DNA of 64,000 bases from Neiella holothuriorum (lineage in GTDB: Bacteria > Pseudomonadota > Gammaproteobacteria > Enterobacterales > Neiellaceae), in NCBI RefSeq assembly GCF_019457915.1, contig NZ_JAHZSS010000020.1, forward strand, positions 1 through 64,000, written 5' to 3'. Made by a program: the position numbers and the translations under genes. How positions within the stretch are numbered: the stretch's first letter is position 1; the number at the start of each line of letters is the position of its first letter. Shown here in pieces: positions 1 to 9,500 of the stretch. Below the pieces are notes generated by a model. It was not told the DNA's origin. It did not search any database and saw only the letters and a program-made list of their open reading frames with translations.

Positions 1-30
1 AGCCCCAGTCCAAATGGACTGGGGTTTTTT
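1..30 (+). terminator. Intrinsic terminator of an upstream gene
   Basis: A GC-rich stem pairs 3-11 (CCCCAGTCC) with 16-24 (GGACTGGGG) around a four-base AAAT loop and is followed by six T at 25-30. This is a standard Rho-independent terminator reading rightwards. The gene it ends lies outside the window. Confidence 0.85.
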
Positions 31-67
31 CGTATATAAACACCTAAAGATGTTCTAATCAGTCAGG

Positions 68-120
68 TCGATGAAAGGCATTCATCCATGAATATCATCG
101 ACATTAGTACATCCATGTAC
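68..120. repeat. Two CATCCATG-centred dyads inside a larger inverted repeat
   Basis: Two 14-bp interrupted palindromes share the core CATCCATG: ATTCATCCATGAAT at 80-93 and GTACATCCATGTAC at 107-120, with centres 27 bp apart. The first is enclosed by a 7-bp outer inverted repeat, TCGATGA at 68-74 and TCATCGA at 95-101. The block lies between two terminators and holds no convincing gene; an ORF of only 16 codons (88-138) runs through it. It may be a dispersed intergenic element, but one window cannot show copy number. Confidence 0.45.
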
Positions 121-123
121 GTC

Positions 124-154
124 AAAGCCCGCTACTGATGTAGTGGGCTTTTTT
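124..154 (+). terminator. Second intrinsic terminator
   Basis: The stem AAGCCCGCTAC (125-135) pairs with GTAGTGGGCTT (140-150), with one G-T pair, around a TGAT loop, and a run of T follows to 154. It is a strong terminator reading rightwards, 100 bp after the first one. Tandem terminators suggest either a highly expressed upstream unit or a short transcript between them. Confidence 0.8.
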
Positions 155-159
155 GCTTT

Positions 160-300
160 GGGGGAAATGCAGCGGCAGCTCCGTTGAGTGAAGACCAATA
201 CGCCGCCCAGCTACTCACCAAGCAACTCGTCGAATAACAGGCTAATCCGCAAGGCTTGGTCTTTAGTTATTTAGACACAAGCAAGTCGCACCGCCGTTGA
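160..300 (+). pseudogene. Possible C-terminal relic of a protein gene with an internal stop
   Basis: One frame reads as plausible protein from about 160: it contains PLSEDQYAAQLLTKQLVE up to a TAA at 235-237, then continues in the same frame as QANPQGLVFSYLDTSKSHRR to a TGA at 298-300. There is no upstream start codon or ribosome site and the second terminator lies immediately before it. I do not recognise the family. The composition looks coding on both sides of the stop, so a decayed gene end is possible; a chance open frame is equally allowed. Confidence 0.25.
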
Positions 301-455
301 CTCAATCCAACTTAAACTAAATTCCAACACCACCGCTTGCTAAAATCTACTTCTGTTTGCTGTAAAAATATGTTCGCTAACTAATGTAATTTGACAGCGC
401 GCACGGTTGACTTACTGTGGTGATCTCAGTCACATTAACAGCCCGCCAATTCGCA

Positions 456-467
456 ATTGTATACAAT
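456..467. promoter_or_regulatory. Perfect 12-bp palindrome upstream of the CadC-like regulator
   Basis: ATTGTATACAAT is a perfect palindrome 74 bp before the ATG at 542. A TTGACA hexamer at 391-396 with a weak TACTGT 16 bp later lies further upstream. The 301-541 stretch holds no gene and is AT-rich, as expected for a promoter region. The palindrome could be an operator, perhaps autoregulatory, but that is inference from position and symmetry only. Confidence 0.35.
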
Positions 468-541
468 ATGATTGCTGGGACAGTGATGTAAGCAGCTGGT
501 TCTAAGTTGCTCTTAGATATTTGGAAAAATACGTAAACCAT

Positions 542-2572
542 ATGGAATCGAAAGCTTTTATTGTTGGGCCTTGTTTGTTTGAGCCCGATTTACTTCTACT
601 AAAATATCAAGAGCAAGAAATTAAGCTTACCGTTAAAGTTGCCAATCTGTTTGTGCTATTTCTTACTTCAGAAAACAATATTGTTAGCGCAGATGACGCA
701 ATCGAAAAAGTTTGGTTAGGCAATGAAAGTGTAGGCAGGAAAGGTTTTACAAATGCTGTCTGGGTGATTCGAAATGCATTTCGCACATTGGGTATTGAAG
801 ACGACATATTTGAAACGCTTCCGAAAAAAGGCTATCGGCTAACTTCTCACGTCAGTATCCCGACTCCTCCCGGTAAAACAGAAAAAAAATTGCGCTTTGC
901 CGGCTTTGTGGCGTTTGTCTTGTTGCTCGTTGGGGCCATTGCACAGGTGTCTAATGTACCGACCAGTACTTCGGCAGCCAAAATCGAGACCCCCCTAGAT
1001 GCACCAATTACAAATTTCGAAGGGGTTGAAGAGCACATTGCCCTATCGCCTGACGGGAATAAACTCGCACTTGTGTGGCAAAAGAACCCAGGCAGGGCGC
1101 AAATTTACTATAAAGACTTAACGGCAAGTACAAAAAAATTAGTGCTCTTATCCCGCGGCGAACACACAGAAGGCTCCCCTGCGTGGGCACCTAGTGGTAA
1201 AGCAATCGCCTATGTAGAACAGGTAAGTTCAGAGCGCTGCAACATTAAAATTCATAACCTCAATGAGCTTAAAGAGCATATTGTTAGCCAAAAGTGTTAT
1301 TACAGTCCATTTCGCCGTGTCGTAACTTGGTCTGAACGCGGTATTTATTACTCAAAGCAGTTATCGGATCGTGTTGCTATTTTTCGTTTTGATGTCGCGT
1401 CGGAAACAGAAAAACAGGTGAGTTTCCCTTTGGCTGGCGAAGTCGACTTTGCAGGTCAGAGAAAAGATGATTTCGGCTTGTTGTTTATTCGTCGTAACCA
1501 AAATGCTACAGCATACCAACTGATTGTTCGGCAAGACGGTGAGGCAAAAGTTCTATTGGCTGACAACGCAAGCATTGTTGATGTTCATGTACATCCTTCA
1601 CTGCCTAAGCTAGTTGTAAACTACAACGAAAAAGGCCAACAGGTTTTAGCTGAGTTTAACTACCAAGGTCAAAAACTAGCGGCCTATGTCTCTCGTGGAT
1701 TATTTTCGAGTGTTCACTATCGCCCAACGTCTAATTGGATCCTCGCAACTGAACACATCTCTAAAGAGTATATTGCGCAAATTGACTTACATACCGGAGC
1801 TCACCTTCGCAGAGTTTCGTCTAGTTCTCGTGATATGTATGGGCGTTTTAGTCCAGTCGACAAAACCTTAGTATTCCTGTCCAACCGATCCCGGAATTGG
1901 AGTATTTGGACCAATGATGCGCAAGGGAGCCATGATCTTACAGGTGATGTGGAGGTTCTTTCCGCACCCGGTGTTGCCAATACTCAGCCAGTAGCTGCGG
2001 TTTTGATGAGCGGTGCCGATGGCCACCACCAATTAAGTTTAATTGATTTGCGTAGTGGCACGGTTAAGCCGCTCAATACGTTAGATCTAAATGCAGACTT
2101 TCCGACTTGGTCTAATGATGATAAGTACCTGTTTTTCAGTGCTGTTGATCAGGGCGCGCGTGGGATTTTCAAATTAAACCTAGCGACACAATTCGTTGAG
2201 CGTTTGACATCCTCTGGTGAACTCTATGCCGTTGAGGCCAGTCCCGGTAAGCTACTCGTATCGCGTGAAAATCGTAATGGATTATGGCTTTTTGATACTA
2301 ACACCCAAGAATTTACGCTACAGACTGCAGACCTTTCAGAGTTCGATTTTGGCGGCTTTTTTCATCAGAACGGGATCACTTACTTCATTAAGCGCGGTAC
2401 TGAGCACGATCAGTTAGTCTCTTTAGAGCAGGGGGCTGCGCGGACTGTTTTGACGTTCGAAGCAAATAGCATCAGAAAGTTTTTAGGCTTATCGAGAGGT
2501 GATGAGAACAGTTTCATTGCCACTCTAAAATTGGCAAATGAGGCCGATATAAGGTCATTACCTAGTGAATAG
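542..2572 (+). CDS. CadC/ToxR-type membrane transcription regulator with TolB-like propeller
   Basis: The protein starts with an OmpR/PhoB-type winged-helix DNA-binding domain (roughly residues 5-100, ending in the typical LPKKGYRL turn). A single membrane segment follows near 118-136 (FAGFVAFVLLLVGAIAQV), then a long periplasmic part made of repeated PD40/TolB-type propeller blades (motifs such as LSPDGNKLALVW, PAWAPSGKAIAYV, FPTWSNDDKYLFF). This is the one-component CadC/ToxR layout: an outside signal is read by the propeller and passed to DNA. I chose ATG 542; a TTG at 521 is in frame but neither has a strong ribosome site. It is followed, after 191 bp, by two secreted subtilase-fold proteins on the same strand, so it is the best local candidate for their regulator (inference). 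Confidence 0.8.
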   Translation: MESKAFIVGPCLFEPDLLLLKYQEQEIKLTVKVANLFVLFLTSENNIVSADDAIEKVWLGNESVGRKGFTNAVWVIRNAFRTLGIEDDIFETLPKKGYRLTSHVSIPTPPGKTEKKLRFAGFVAFVLLLVGAIAQVSNVPTSTSAAKIETPLDAPITNFEGVEEHIALSPDGNKLALVWQKNPGRAQIYYKDLTASTKKLVLLSRGEHTEGSPAWAPSGKAIAYVEQVSSERCNIKIHNLNELKEHIVSQKCYYSPFRRVVTWSERGIYYSKQLSDRVAIFRFDVASETEKQVSFPLAGEVDFAGQRKDDFGLLFIRRNQNATAYQLIVRQDGEAKVLLADNASIVDVHVHPSLPKLVVNYNEKGQQVLAEFNYQGQKLAAYVSRGLFSSVHYRPTSNWILATEHISKEYIAQIDLHTGAHLRRVSSSSRDMYGRFSPVDKTLVFLSNRSRNWSIWTNDAQGSHDLTGDVEVLSAPGVANTQPVAAVLMSGADGHHQLSLIDLRSGTVKPLNTLDLNADFPTWSNDDKYLFFSAVDQGARGIFKLNLATQFVERLTSSGELYAVEASPGKLLVSRENRNGLWLFDTNTQEFTLQTADLSEFDFGGFFHQNGITYFIKRGTEHDQLVSLEQGAARTVLTFEANSIRKFLGLSRGDENSFIATLKLANEADIRSLPSE

Positions 2573-2577
2573 AGTGC

Positions 2578-2593
2578 CAGCTTATATAAGCTG
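2578..2593. repeat. 16-bp perfect palindrome in the regulator-protease gap
   Basis: CAGCTTATATAAGCTG is a perfect 16-bp palindrome starting six bases after the regulator stop codon. No T-run follows, so it is a poor terminator; an operator or a weak mRNA hairpin is possible. The rest of the 2573-2763 gap is AT-rich. It also carries a direct repeat of AACTAAT and CTCAGGA just before the next ribosome site (about 2721-2757). Confidence 0.35.
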
Positions 2594-2763
2594 TAAGTTA
2601 CTGATTAATAGTTCATTAGATAACTAAAAGATAGAACGTTTTAATATTTGAGGTTTATTTGATTTAGCCGCTGTTGAATTGCTGTAACAAAAATTTAAAG
2701 GTCATTCCTAAGGGACAAAAAAACTAATCGCCCTTCTCAGGAAAACTAATCTCAGGAGCTATC

Positions 2764-5700
2764 ATGACCTTTAAAAAAACCATGCTCGCTATGGCACTCG
2801 GGGCGATTTGCTTACCCGCTGCTGCAAGTGTGTTGACCGACAGTCACTCGCCAAAACAAAACGTAGCAGAAGAACGTTCGCGCTACATGATTCACCTGCA
2901 ATCTGAGGAAGGGGCATCAACCCTACAGGTTCAAAAAGCTCAAGATGAAGCTTTTCAAGCTATCTTGCAAATGGATCCGCAAGCTTCCTTAACCAGCCGT
3001 GCAAAACTGGTTGCTAATTTCATTACAGTACAAACAACAGACGCTGTCTCGGAGCAGCTCAAAACGCTGCCTGGCGTGAAGCAGATTGTTGCGACAACGA
3101 CCTCCAGCTATGTTGCGCCAGCCAATACGACAGCAACATTCGCCATCCGCGCGGAGTCAACAGATGAAGCCGTTGTGCCTCTGGCTCCATACCTCGGTGA
3201 TGAAACTGCAGGTGCTGGGGCTACCGTAGCTATTCTGTCCACCGGTATTGATTACACGTCATCGTTTTTGGGGGGAAGTGGCGTCTACGGCGACGACGGC
3301 GATGAAGAAACCCCGCCACCTCCAGGCAGCTACTTAGAAGCCCTCGAAAGTGGCGCCATTGAATTTTCGGGTTTTCCTACCGATGTTGTTGCGGGCGGAT
3401 GGGATTTTGCCGGTGAGAATTACGGCAACGATGGCAACCCAATCGATCAGCACTATGAATACGTCGACTACAATGGCTGGGAATACCCAACAGGAACTGG
3501 TACAGCGTTAGCGAGTCTTGTTCATCAACTTGCTCCCGGAGCACAGCTCTACGCTTATAAGGTGTATAACATTTCGCCTGCATCATGGGATCCAGAGCAA
3601 ATGGTAGTAGCTGTACCGAGGCTCGATACGGTTGTGCAATCCATTGAGCATGCATTGGACCCAAACCAAGATGGTGACACTTCGGATCATGTTGATGTCT
3701 TGTTAATGGACGCGGCCGGCGCTGCAGCATTTTTCAACATGGATGGCTCTGCAAGCACATCGATTTTAGATTTAATCGTAGAAAAAGCATCTGCGCTTGG
3801 AACCACGATTGTGACTCATTCGGGTGTAGCTGGTGAGTATGGCTTGTACGGTGAGGCATCGGCAAAACATCGCTACTGGCTTTCAGTTGAAGGTGCGCCA
3901 ACGTCAGTTGTCACCGTAGGTTCGGTCGTTCGTGATGGTGAAACAACATTCTCGCCTGAATGGGCCCCACTGGGTCCAGTACGTGGCTCACTTGCGCTCA
4001 AGCCTGAAGTAGTTAGTTATGCTGACAAGCAGCCAGTTTCGGCGATCACTAGTGCTGATACGCCAGTGATGAGCTACAAAGATGGCGCCATCTGGGCAGC
4101 CGCGCGCGTTGCCGCCGCAGCGGCCGTTGTGAAAGGCAAATACCCACAAATGGGCCCTGCTGAAATAAAAGCTATGCTCGCCAATACAGCGACCAATAAT
4201 GGCTTACTGGAGAGTGCCCATGGCGAAGAGGCGGAACTGATTGCAGTAGGTCACGGTGTTGAGAATGTCGAGGCAGCTGCGGTATCTCCTGTCTTCATCT
4301 GGGATTCAGCTAACTCTCAGCCTTACTTGCAGTTTGGTATGCACGAAGTCACTGATACGGCCTATGTCGTGAAAAAAGCCTTTATTCGTAACGTATCCGA
4401 TACGGCGCAGACTTACACGATTAGCCACACCGATTTTAGTGACCGAGGTGCAAATAGTGCAGTGCTCTTCAGCTATCCAAATACGGTGAGTATTCCTGCT
4501 GGTGGCGCAACTGAAATCACCATTACTGCTGAAATTGATGCTAGTAAGCTGCCAGTTTGGCCGTTGAAGCAAACCTCAGACTTTACTGATGAGCTAATCA
4601 AGCAAACAGAAATGAATGGGTACCTGGTATTCTCATCAGAAACTAACCCTGATTTGAAAGTTGGCTGGATGCTAAAAGCTCGGCCTGCGACCACAATTAG
4701 CAAGTCGACTCTCACGTCGGAGTTTCCCATTTACAAAGGGTGGGACCCAGATTTAGGCGAAACCGTTTATGATCACTTAGCGTGGGCAAAAACATACTAC
4801 CCAGATGACGAGTGGGGTTATGGAACCTATAGCGCTTATGTATCATCGTTCACCAACGAATCAGAGTCTGAAACCACTTTTGAAGCGTATCCGGTCATTA
4901 TCCACAAAAGCACATTTTCAGACTATCAGGACAACTTCACCGGACACTACCTTCAAACCATTGGTGGCGGCGTTTTTGACGAGCCGGCTTGTACGGTTAC
5001 GGGTAAGAAGTTCTCACTTGCTGTAAAACTACTTCGACCTGCGAATACCACGATGGCGCGTTATCTGGATAAAATTGGAGAGCCAATTTTTTTCTACGAT
5101 CTGTTCTATCAATCAGTGGTTGAAAACTACGGTTGGGATGAGAGTTTTGAAGGCTCTTACCTGTGGGACGAAAATGAAATTTTCAACCAATTATTCGTAT
5201 CGATAAACGAAGCGGGTCAGCCTGCAACGTTCTTCATTGACTACAACAAAGAATACAACTGGGAAGACCCTGCCGGCCGTTACACTGAGTCGAGCTTACC
5301 AACCAAGTTCACCGGTGATGGGTCACATGTTGTTTCGCAATTCTGTCTAGAAGATATTTACCACCATGAGTTAGATAGCATTGATGATTTTGACCAAAAC
5401 TTAGGTGTTCATGTAGAGACTGATCGGGATGTTTCTCGCGATAAAGGCGAGCCTATTGCTCAGTTCAACCCTGTGCGTGGTGGTTACTACAATGAAGAAG
5501 AAACATGCGGAACTGACTGGTTTGGCAATGAAGTTTGCGACAAACTTGTCCAAGATAAATCTGTCCGCGCAGGCTTTGCTCCAGCGGATGAAACTGAGCT
5601 CACCGATCTTGTGCCAATGTCTAGTTATACCGCCAAGCCAGGTGAAGAAGTTCGTATTATCGCCGCTCGCAGCCAACTTGGATCGATTGGAATTGGCAGT

Positions 5701-6504
5701 GAAAGTTTTGCCGATGAAAGCTTACCCAAATTCCTTGTGATCAGTACCGATGATAATTTTGCCCAGGTTGGTTATGCGGGCTTTTTGGATGCGGATGGCT
5801 CAATCATTGCCGATGTGCGTGCTGGTCAGGTGATGCATGTTCAGGAAGATGCCGAGGCTGGCACTGTTGTTGGTAAGATTGAACTTGATACTCAAGGTTT
5901 CTTTGGTTACCCGGATTCTGAATGGGAATCAATGGAGTTGATCATTGTTGATACAGTTGAAGGGACGCCGTTTGCAATTAATCAACAAACGAAGGAACTT
6001 TATGTTATTGACCCAACGGCACTAGACCATGAGATTGCGGAGCAAATCTCGCTTCGAATCGTCTCTCGTTTGTCAAACAATGTTGGCATGACAACGCCTG
6101 TGATTATTAACGTCGCCAATGTTAACGACATGGCGCCAACGGTTTCTGAAAGTGTCGCTGCGAATTTGTCGGTGATGAACATCACCTTCGATCCAAAAGT
6201 TGGCCATGCATTCTCTTATGACATCTCTGGCTTGTTCTCTGATGCTGAAGGCGACATGGTAACGATTTCCGTTGCGAGCAGCTCGCTAGACGGAGTGTCG
6301 ATAGAGCAAGAAGCGTTAGTAGGCTCCATTGAAGAGCCGGGTGAATACCAAGTTGTTCTAAGTGCAACCGATGGCGTTCATGAAACGCAACACACCATGA
6401 GTATCGTTGCGACTAAATCAGCCTCAAGTGGATCAGGTGGTGGCTCTATGGGCTTTATCCTGCTACCACTTCTTGGTCTGCTGTACCTGCGCCGTTGTCG
6501 ATAA
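2764..6504 (+). CDS. Secreted subtilase-fold protein lacking the catalytic triad (pseudopeptidase)
   Basis: This 1246-residue protein has a signal peptide (TMLAMALGAICLPAAA region), an I9-like propeptide, an S8 subtilase-like domain (about 145-500), a cadherin-type stretch near 1025-1140 and a GlyGly-CTERM-like tail (SGSGGGSMG, hydrophobic helix, LRRCR). All three catalytic positions are changed. The DTG motif reads STG (Ser159). The HGTHVA motif reads TGTALA (Thr245). The GTSMAAPHVA motif reads GAIWAAARVA (Ile443). The SAGN oxyanion motif is also gone. Flanking signatures remain, for example LAPGAQLYAYKV and the IKAMLANTA helix, so homology is clear. AGGAG at 2754-2758 supports the ATG. The downstream neighbour is an intact subtilase. 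Likely role: binding, scaffold or decoy at the cell surface rather than hydrolysis (inference). Confidence 0.85.
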   Translation: MTFKKTMLAMALGAICLPAAASVLTDSHSPKQNVAEERSRYMIHLQSEEGASTLQVQKAQDEAFQAILQMDPQASLTSRAKLVANFITVQTTDAVSEQLKTLPGVKQIVATTTSSYVAPANTTATFAIRAESTDEAVVPLAPYLGDETAGAGATVAILSTGIDYTSSFLGGSGVYGDDGDEETPPPPGSYLEALESGAIEFSGFPTDVVAGGWDFAGENYGNDGNPIDQHYEYVDYNGWEYPTGTGTALASLVHQLAPGAQLYAYKVYNISPASWDPEQMVVAVPRLDTVVQSIEHALDPNQDGDTSDHVDVLLMDAAGAAAFFNMDGSASTSILDLIVEKASALGTTIVTHSGVAGEYGLYGEASAKHRYWLSVEGAPTSVVTVGSVVRDGETTFSPEWAPLGPVRGSLALKPEVVSYADKQPVSAITSADTPVMSYKDGAIWAAARVAAAAAVVKGKYPQMGPAEIKAMLANTATNNGLLESAHGEEAELIAVGHGVENVEAAAVSPVFIWDSANSQPYLQFGMHEVTDTAYVVKKAFIRNVSDTAQTYTISHTDFSDRGANSAVLFSYPNTVSIPAGGATEITITAEIDASKLPVWPLKQTSDFTDELIKQTEMNGYLVFSSETNPDLKVGWMLKARPATTISKSTLTSEFPIYKGWDPDLGETVYDHLAWAKTYYPDDEWGYGTYSAYVSSFTNESESETTFEAYPVIIHKSTFSDYQDNFTGHYLQTIGGGVFDEPACTVTGKKFSLAVKLLRPANTTMARYLDKIGEPIFFYDLFYQSVVENYGWDESFEGSYLWDENEIFNQLFVSINEAGQPATFFIDYNKEYNWEDPAGRYTESSLPTKFTGDGSHVVSQFCLEDIYHHELDSIDDFDQNLGVHVETDRDVSRDKGEPIAQFNPVRGGYYNEEETCGTDWFGNEVCDKLVQDKSVRAGFAPADETELTDLVPMSSYTAKPGEEVRIIAARSQLGSIGIGSESFADESLPKFLVISTDDNFAQVGYAGFLDADGSIIADVRAGQVMHVQEDAEAGTVVGKIELDTQGFFGYPDSEWESMELIIVDTVEGTPFAINQQTKELYVIDPTALDHEIAEQISLRIVSRLSNNVGMTTPVIINVANVNDMAPTVSESVAANLSVMNITFDPKVGHAFSYDISGLFSDAEGDMVTISVASSSLDGVSIEQEALVGSIEEPGEYQVVLSATDGVHETQHTMSIVATKSASSGSGGGSMGFILLPLLGLLYLRRCR

Positions 6505-6560
6505 ATCAATGCAGTGATTAGAGGGCTTTCGAGCCTTCTAATCTATTGAGGAACAATCAC

Positions 6561-9500
6561 ATGCATATTAAACATTTAATGCTGCCAGCGCTGTTGCTGG
6601 CATGCTCTACTGCGGGTGCCCAAGCATCAGATGATGTTCAAACAGGGAACGTTATAGCGCAGGGAGATCAACTTAAAAAGCTAAAGACGTCTTATAAGAA
6701 AAATCGCGACAACCTGTACTTTATCCAATTTAACGATGAACCTCTTGCGAGTTACAAAGGTGGAATTAGCAACCTAGCCGCAACCTCACTGAATGCAGCG
6801 CCATCTAACCGTTCGGCCTCTGGACAGCTTGACGTGCATTCGGCGGTAAGTCTTCAATACAAAGGATATTTGGCGGCGCAACAAGCTCAAGCGTTATCCA
6901 GCTTAAGCCAGAAACTATCGCGCAAACTTAACGTTAAGCATAGTTACCAGACGGTCCTGAACGCCGTGGCAGTGGAGCTAGAAGACAGTGAAGTAAAAGC
7001 TGTGATGCGTGATGCTTCAGTACGCAACGTTGAGAAAATTGGTATGCACTATTTGCATACCGCAAATGGGCCAAGCTTTATTCAAGCGCCGGCCGTTTGG
7101 AGCGGTGAAGGGAGCTTTGCTGGAAGCAAAGGCGAGGGCGTTATTGTTGGTATTATTGATACCGGTATTAATGCCGCTCACCCATCATTTGCAGATGTTG
7201 GCGCAGATGGCTACGACCATACCAACCCTTTAGGTGAAGGCGTTTATTTAGGCGATTGTGTTGAGTACGCTAAGTTCTGTAACGACAAACTCATCGGCAT
7301 CGTTAGTTATTCTGACATCATCGATTACTACCCTGAAGTGGTGAATCCAACTGAGTTTGACGACATTGATGATAAGCTGAAAGTTGGTTACGACTTTCAA
7401 GGCCACGGCTCTCACGTTGCTTCTACCGCCGCCGGTAACATTCTGCATGATGTCAATTACTACATGAATGTGACCGACGATGAAGGTTCCATTGGTGCAC
7501 CGAGTTCGTTTAATTTTGACATGGTGAGTGGTGTTGCACCGCATGCCAATATCGTTTCTTATCAGGTGTGTGATTTATATGGTTGCTACCCTGAATTGAC
7601 GGCTCTTGCTGTCGAGCATGCCATTGAAAATGGCGTGAACGTCATGAACTACTCCATTGGTGGTTCGGCACGTGATCCGTGGTCATCTGTCGATGCCGAA
7701 GCATTTTTGAACGCCCGGGAAGCCGGCATTCATGTGGCAACATCTGCTGGTAACAGCGGTCCTGATCCAGAAACCATTGGGGCGCCAGGTAATGCGCCGT
7801 GGATCACCACGGTGGCAGCTTATACACACGATCGTCATTTCACACCGAAAATGCTCACCGCATTCGAAGGTGGTCAATCGATACTGGCTGATATTGAAGG
7901 TGTTGCTGCAACCACGGGCTATTCCGGCAAGGTTGTTCTGGCTGCAGATTATGACGACGCGGGGTGCTTAAGTCCGTTTGCTGCAAATACGTTCAATGGT
8001 GAAATTGTTGTTTGTGAGCGAGGCGATATTGCTCGTGTACGCAAGGGGCTCAATGTTCAAGAAGGGGGTGCCGGCGGCCTGATTTTAATGAATGTTGACG
8101 GTGGCGCAGAGACGCTAGATGCTGACAATCACATCATTCCTGCCATCCACATCAACGCTGAAGACGGCCAACTCCTTGTTGACTGGTTATCAGAGGGCAA
8201 CGACCATTCGGTGACAATTACGGCATCATCACTGACCAGTGATCCTGACGCTGCTGATGTAGCTGGGGCATTTACCTCCCGCGGGCCGAACCTGCCATAT
8301 GCAAATATCTTCTCGCCGGACATTGCAGGCCCTGGTGTTGATATTTACGCAGCAGACGCTGAAGACAAGCCGTTTGACTCTGAAGGCGGCAACATTCCGT
8401 ATGTTGTGATGAGTGGGACCTCCATGTCGAGTCCGCATGTTGCGGGCGCTTTGGCATTGATTCATTCGGTTCACCCTGATTGGACGCCTGCTCAGGTGCA
8501 ATCGGCGGTCATGGGAACGGCTCACCGCCTCACCTATACCGATGATGAAGGCACCGGTGATAAAGTTCGTTCCGACTTCTTTTCCCAAGGTGCGGGTAGC
8601 ATTCGTATTCAGGACGCAATTCATGCGGGATTGATTCTGGATATTACCTACCAAGAATACCTTAGTGCAGATCCTTATGCTGGTGGTGACCCAACCACGC
8701 TTAACTCCACTTCCATTGCGCTCGATAGTTGCTTAGGGACGTGTGAATGGCAACGAACAGTGACTGCTACTGCGGATGGTACTTGGACTGCGAATTATGA
8801 GTATTTAAATCCTGGTTTCGAGCTGACGGCCACCCCAAGCCAGTTCACCTTAGAAGCCGGCGAGAGTCAGACCATTACTTTCAGTGCGTCATCCAATATC
8901 GAATTGGAAGATGAGTCGGTACATGGTTATGTGATTTTTGAAAGCGCTAGCGAGGCTTTGAGTGATACTCACTTCCAAGCAACCATCGGTTTTCGTGGCG
9001 GCGAAATTGCTGAGTCAGTATCAGCGTCACTGAACAATGTTGATAACACGATTGTTATTAAAGATGTGGTGACGTCCGGTTCAAATGACTTGCAGGCCCG
9101 AGGATTCGGTTTATTCGAAGCCGTTACTGTTGAAGGAACGGCACAAGGCGCCTCGAATGACAGCGAGCGCAATAGCCCAGCACGATATCAATCGACGATT
9201 TTCTCACACCAAATAATCGTTGAGCCTTATACCAAGAAGCTGGTTGTTGAAATCATAGATTCAACCGCGCCCGATATGGACTTGTATGTTGGTATTGACG
9301 AGAACGATGATGGTAAACCTGACAGCATTGAAATGTATTACTCATTGCTGTGCGTCAGTGGTAGAGAAGATTCAGCGGAGTACTGTGAGCTCGATAAACC
9401 ACCTGTCGGTAACTATTGGATTTTTGCTCACAACTTTGCCGGCTCGTCAGAATTTGAGCCTGACTCAGTAACAATTCGGATTGGCCATTTGCCATATCGC

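Noticed and set aside
88-138. 16-codon ORF between the first two terminators
   Set aside because: No ribosome site; it runs through the palindromes and into the second terminator stem, so it is most likely chance.
3377-3730. 117-codon antisense ORF in the inactive subtilase gene
   Set aside because: Shadow of the real frame: no ribosome site and no recognisable family.
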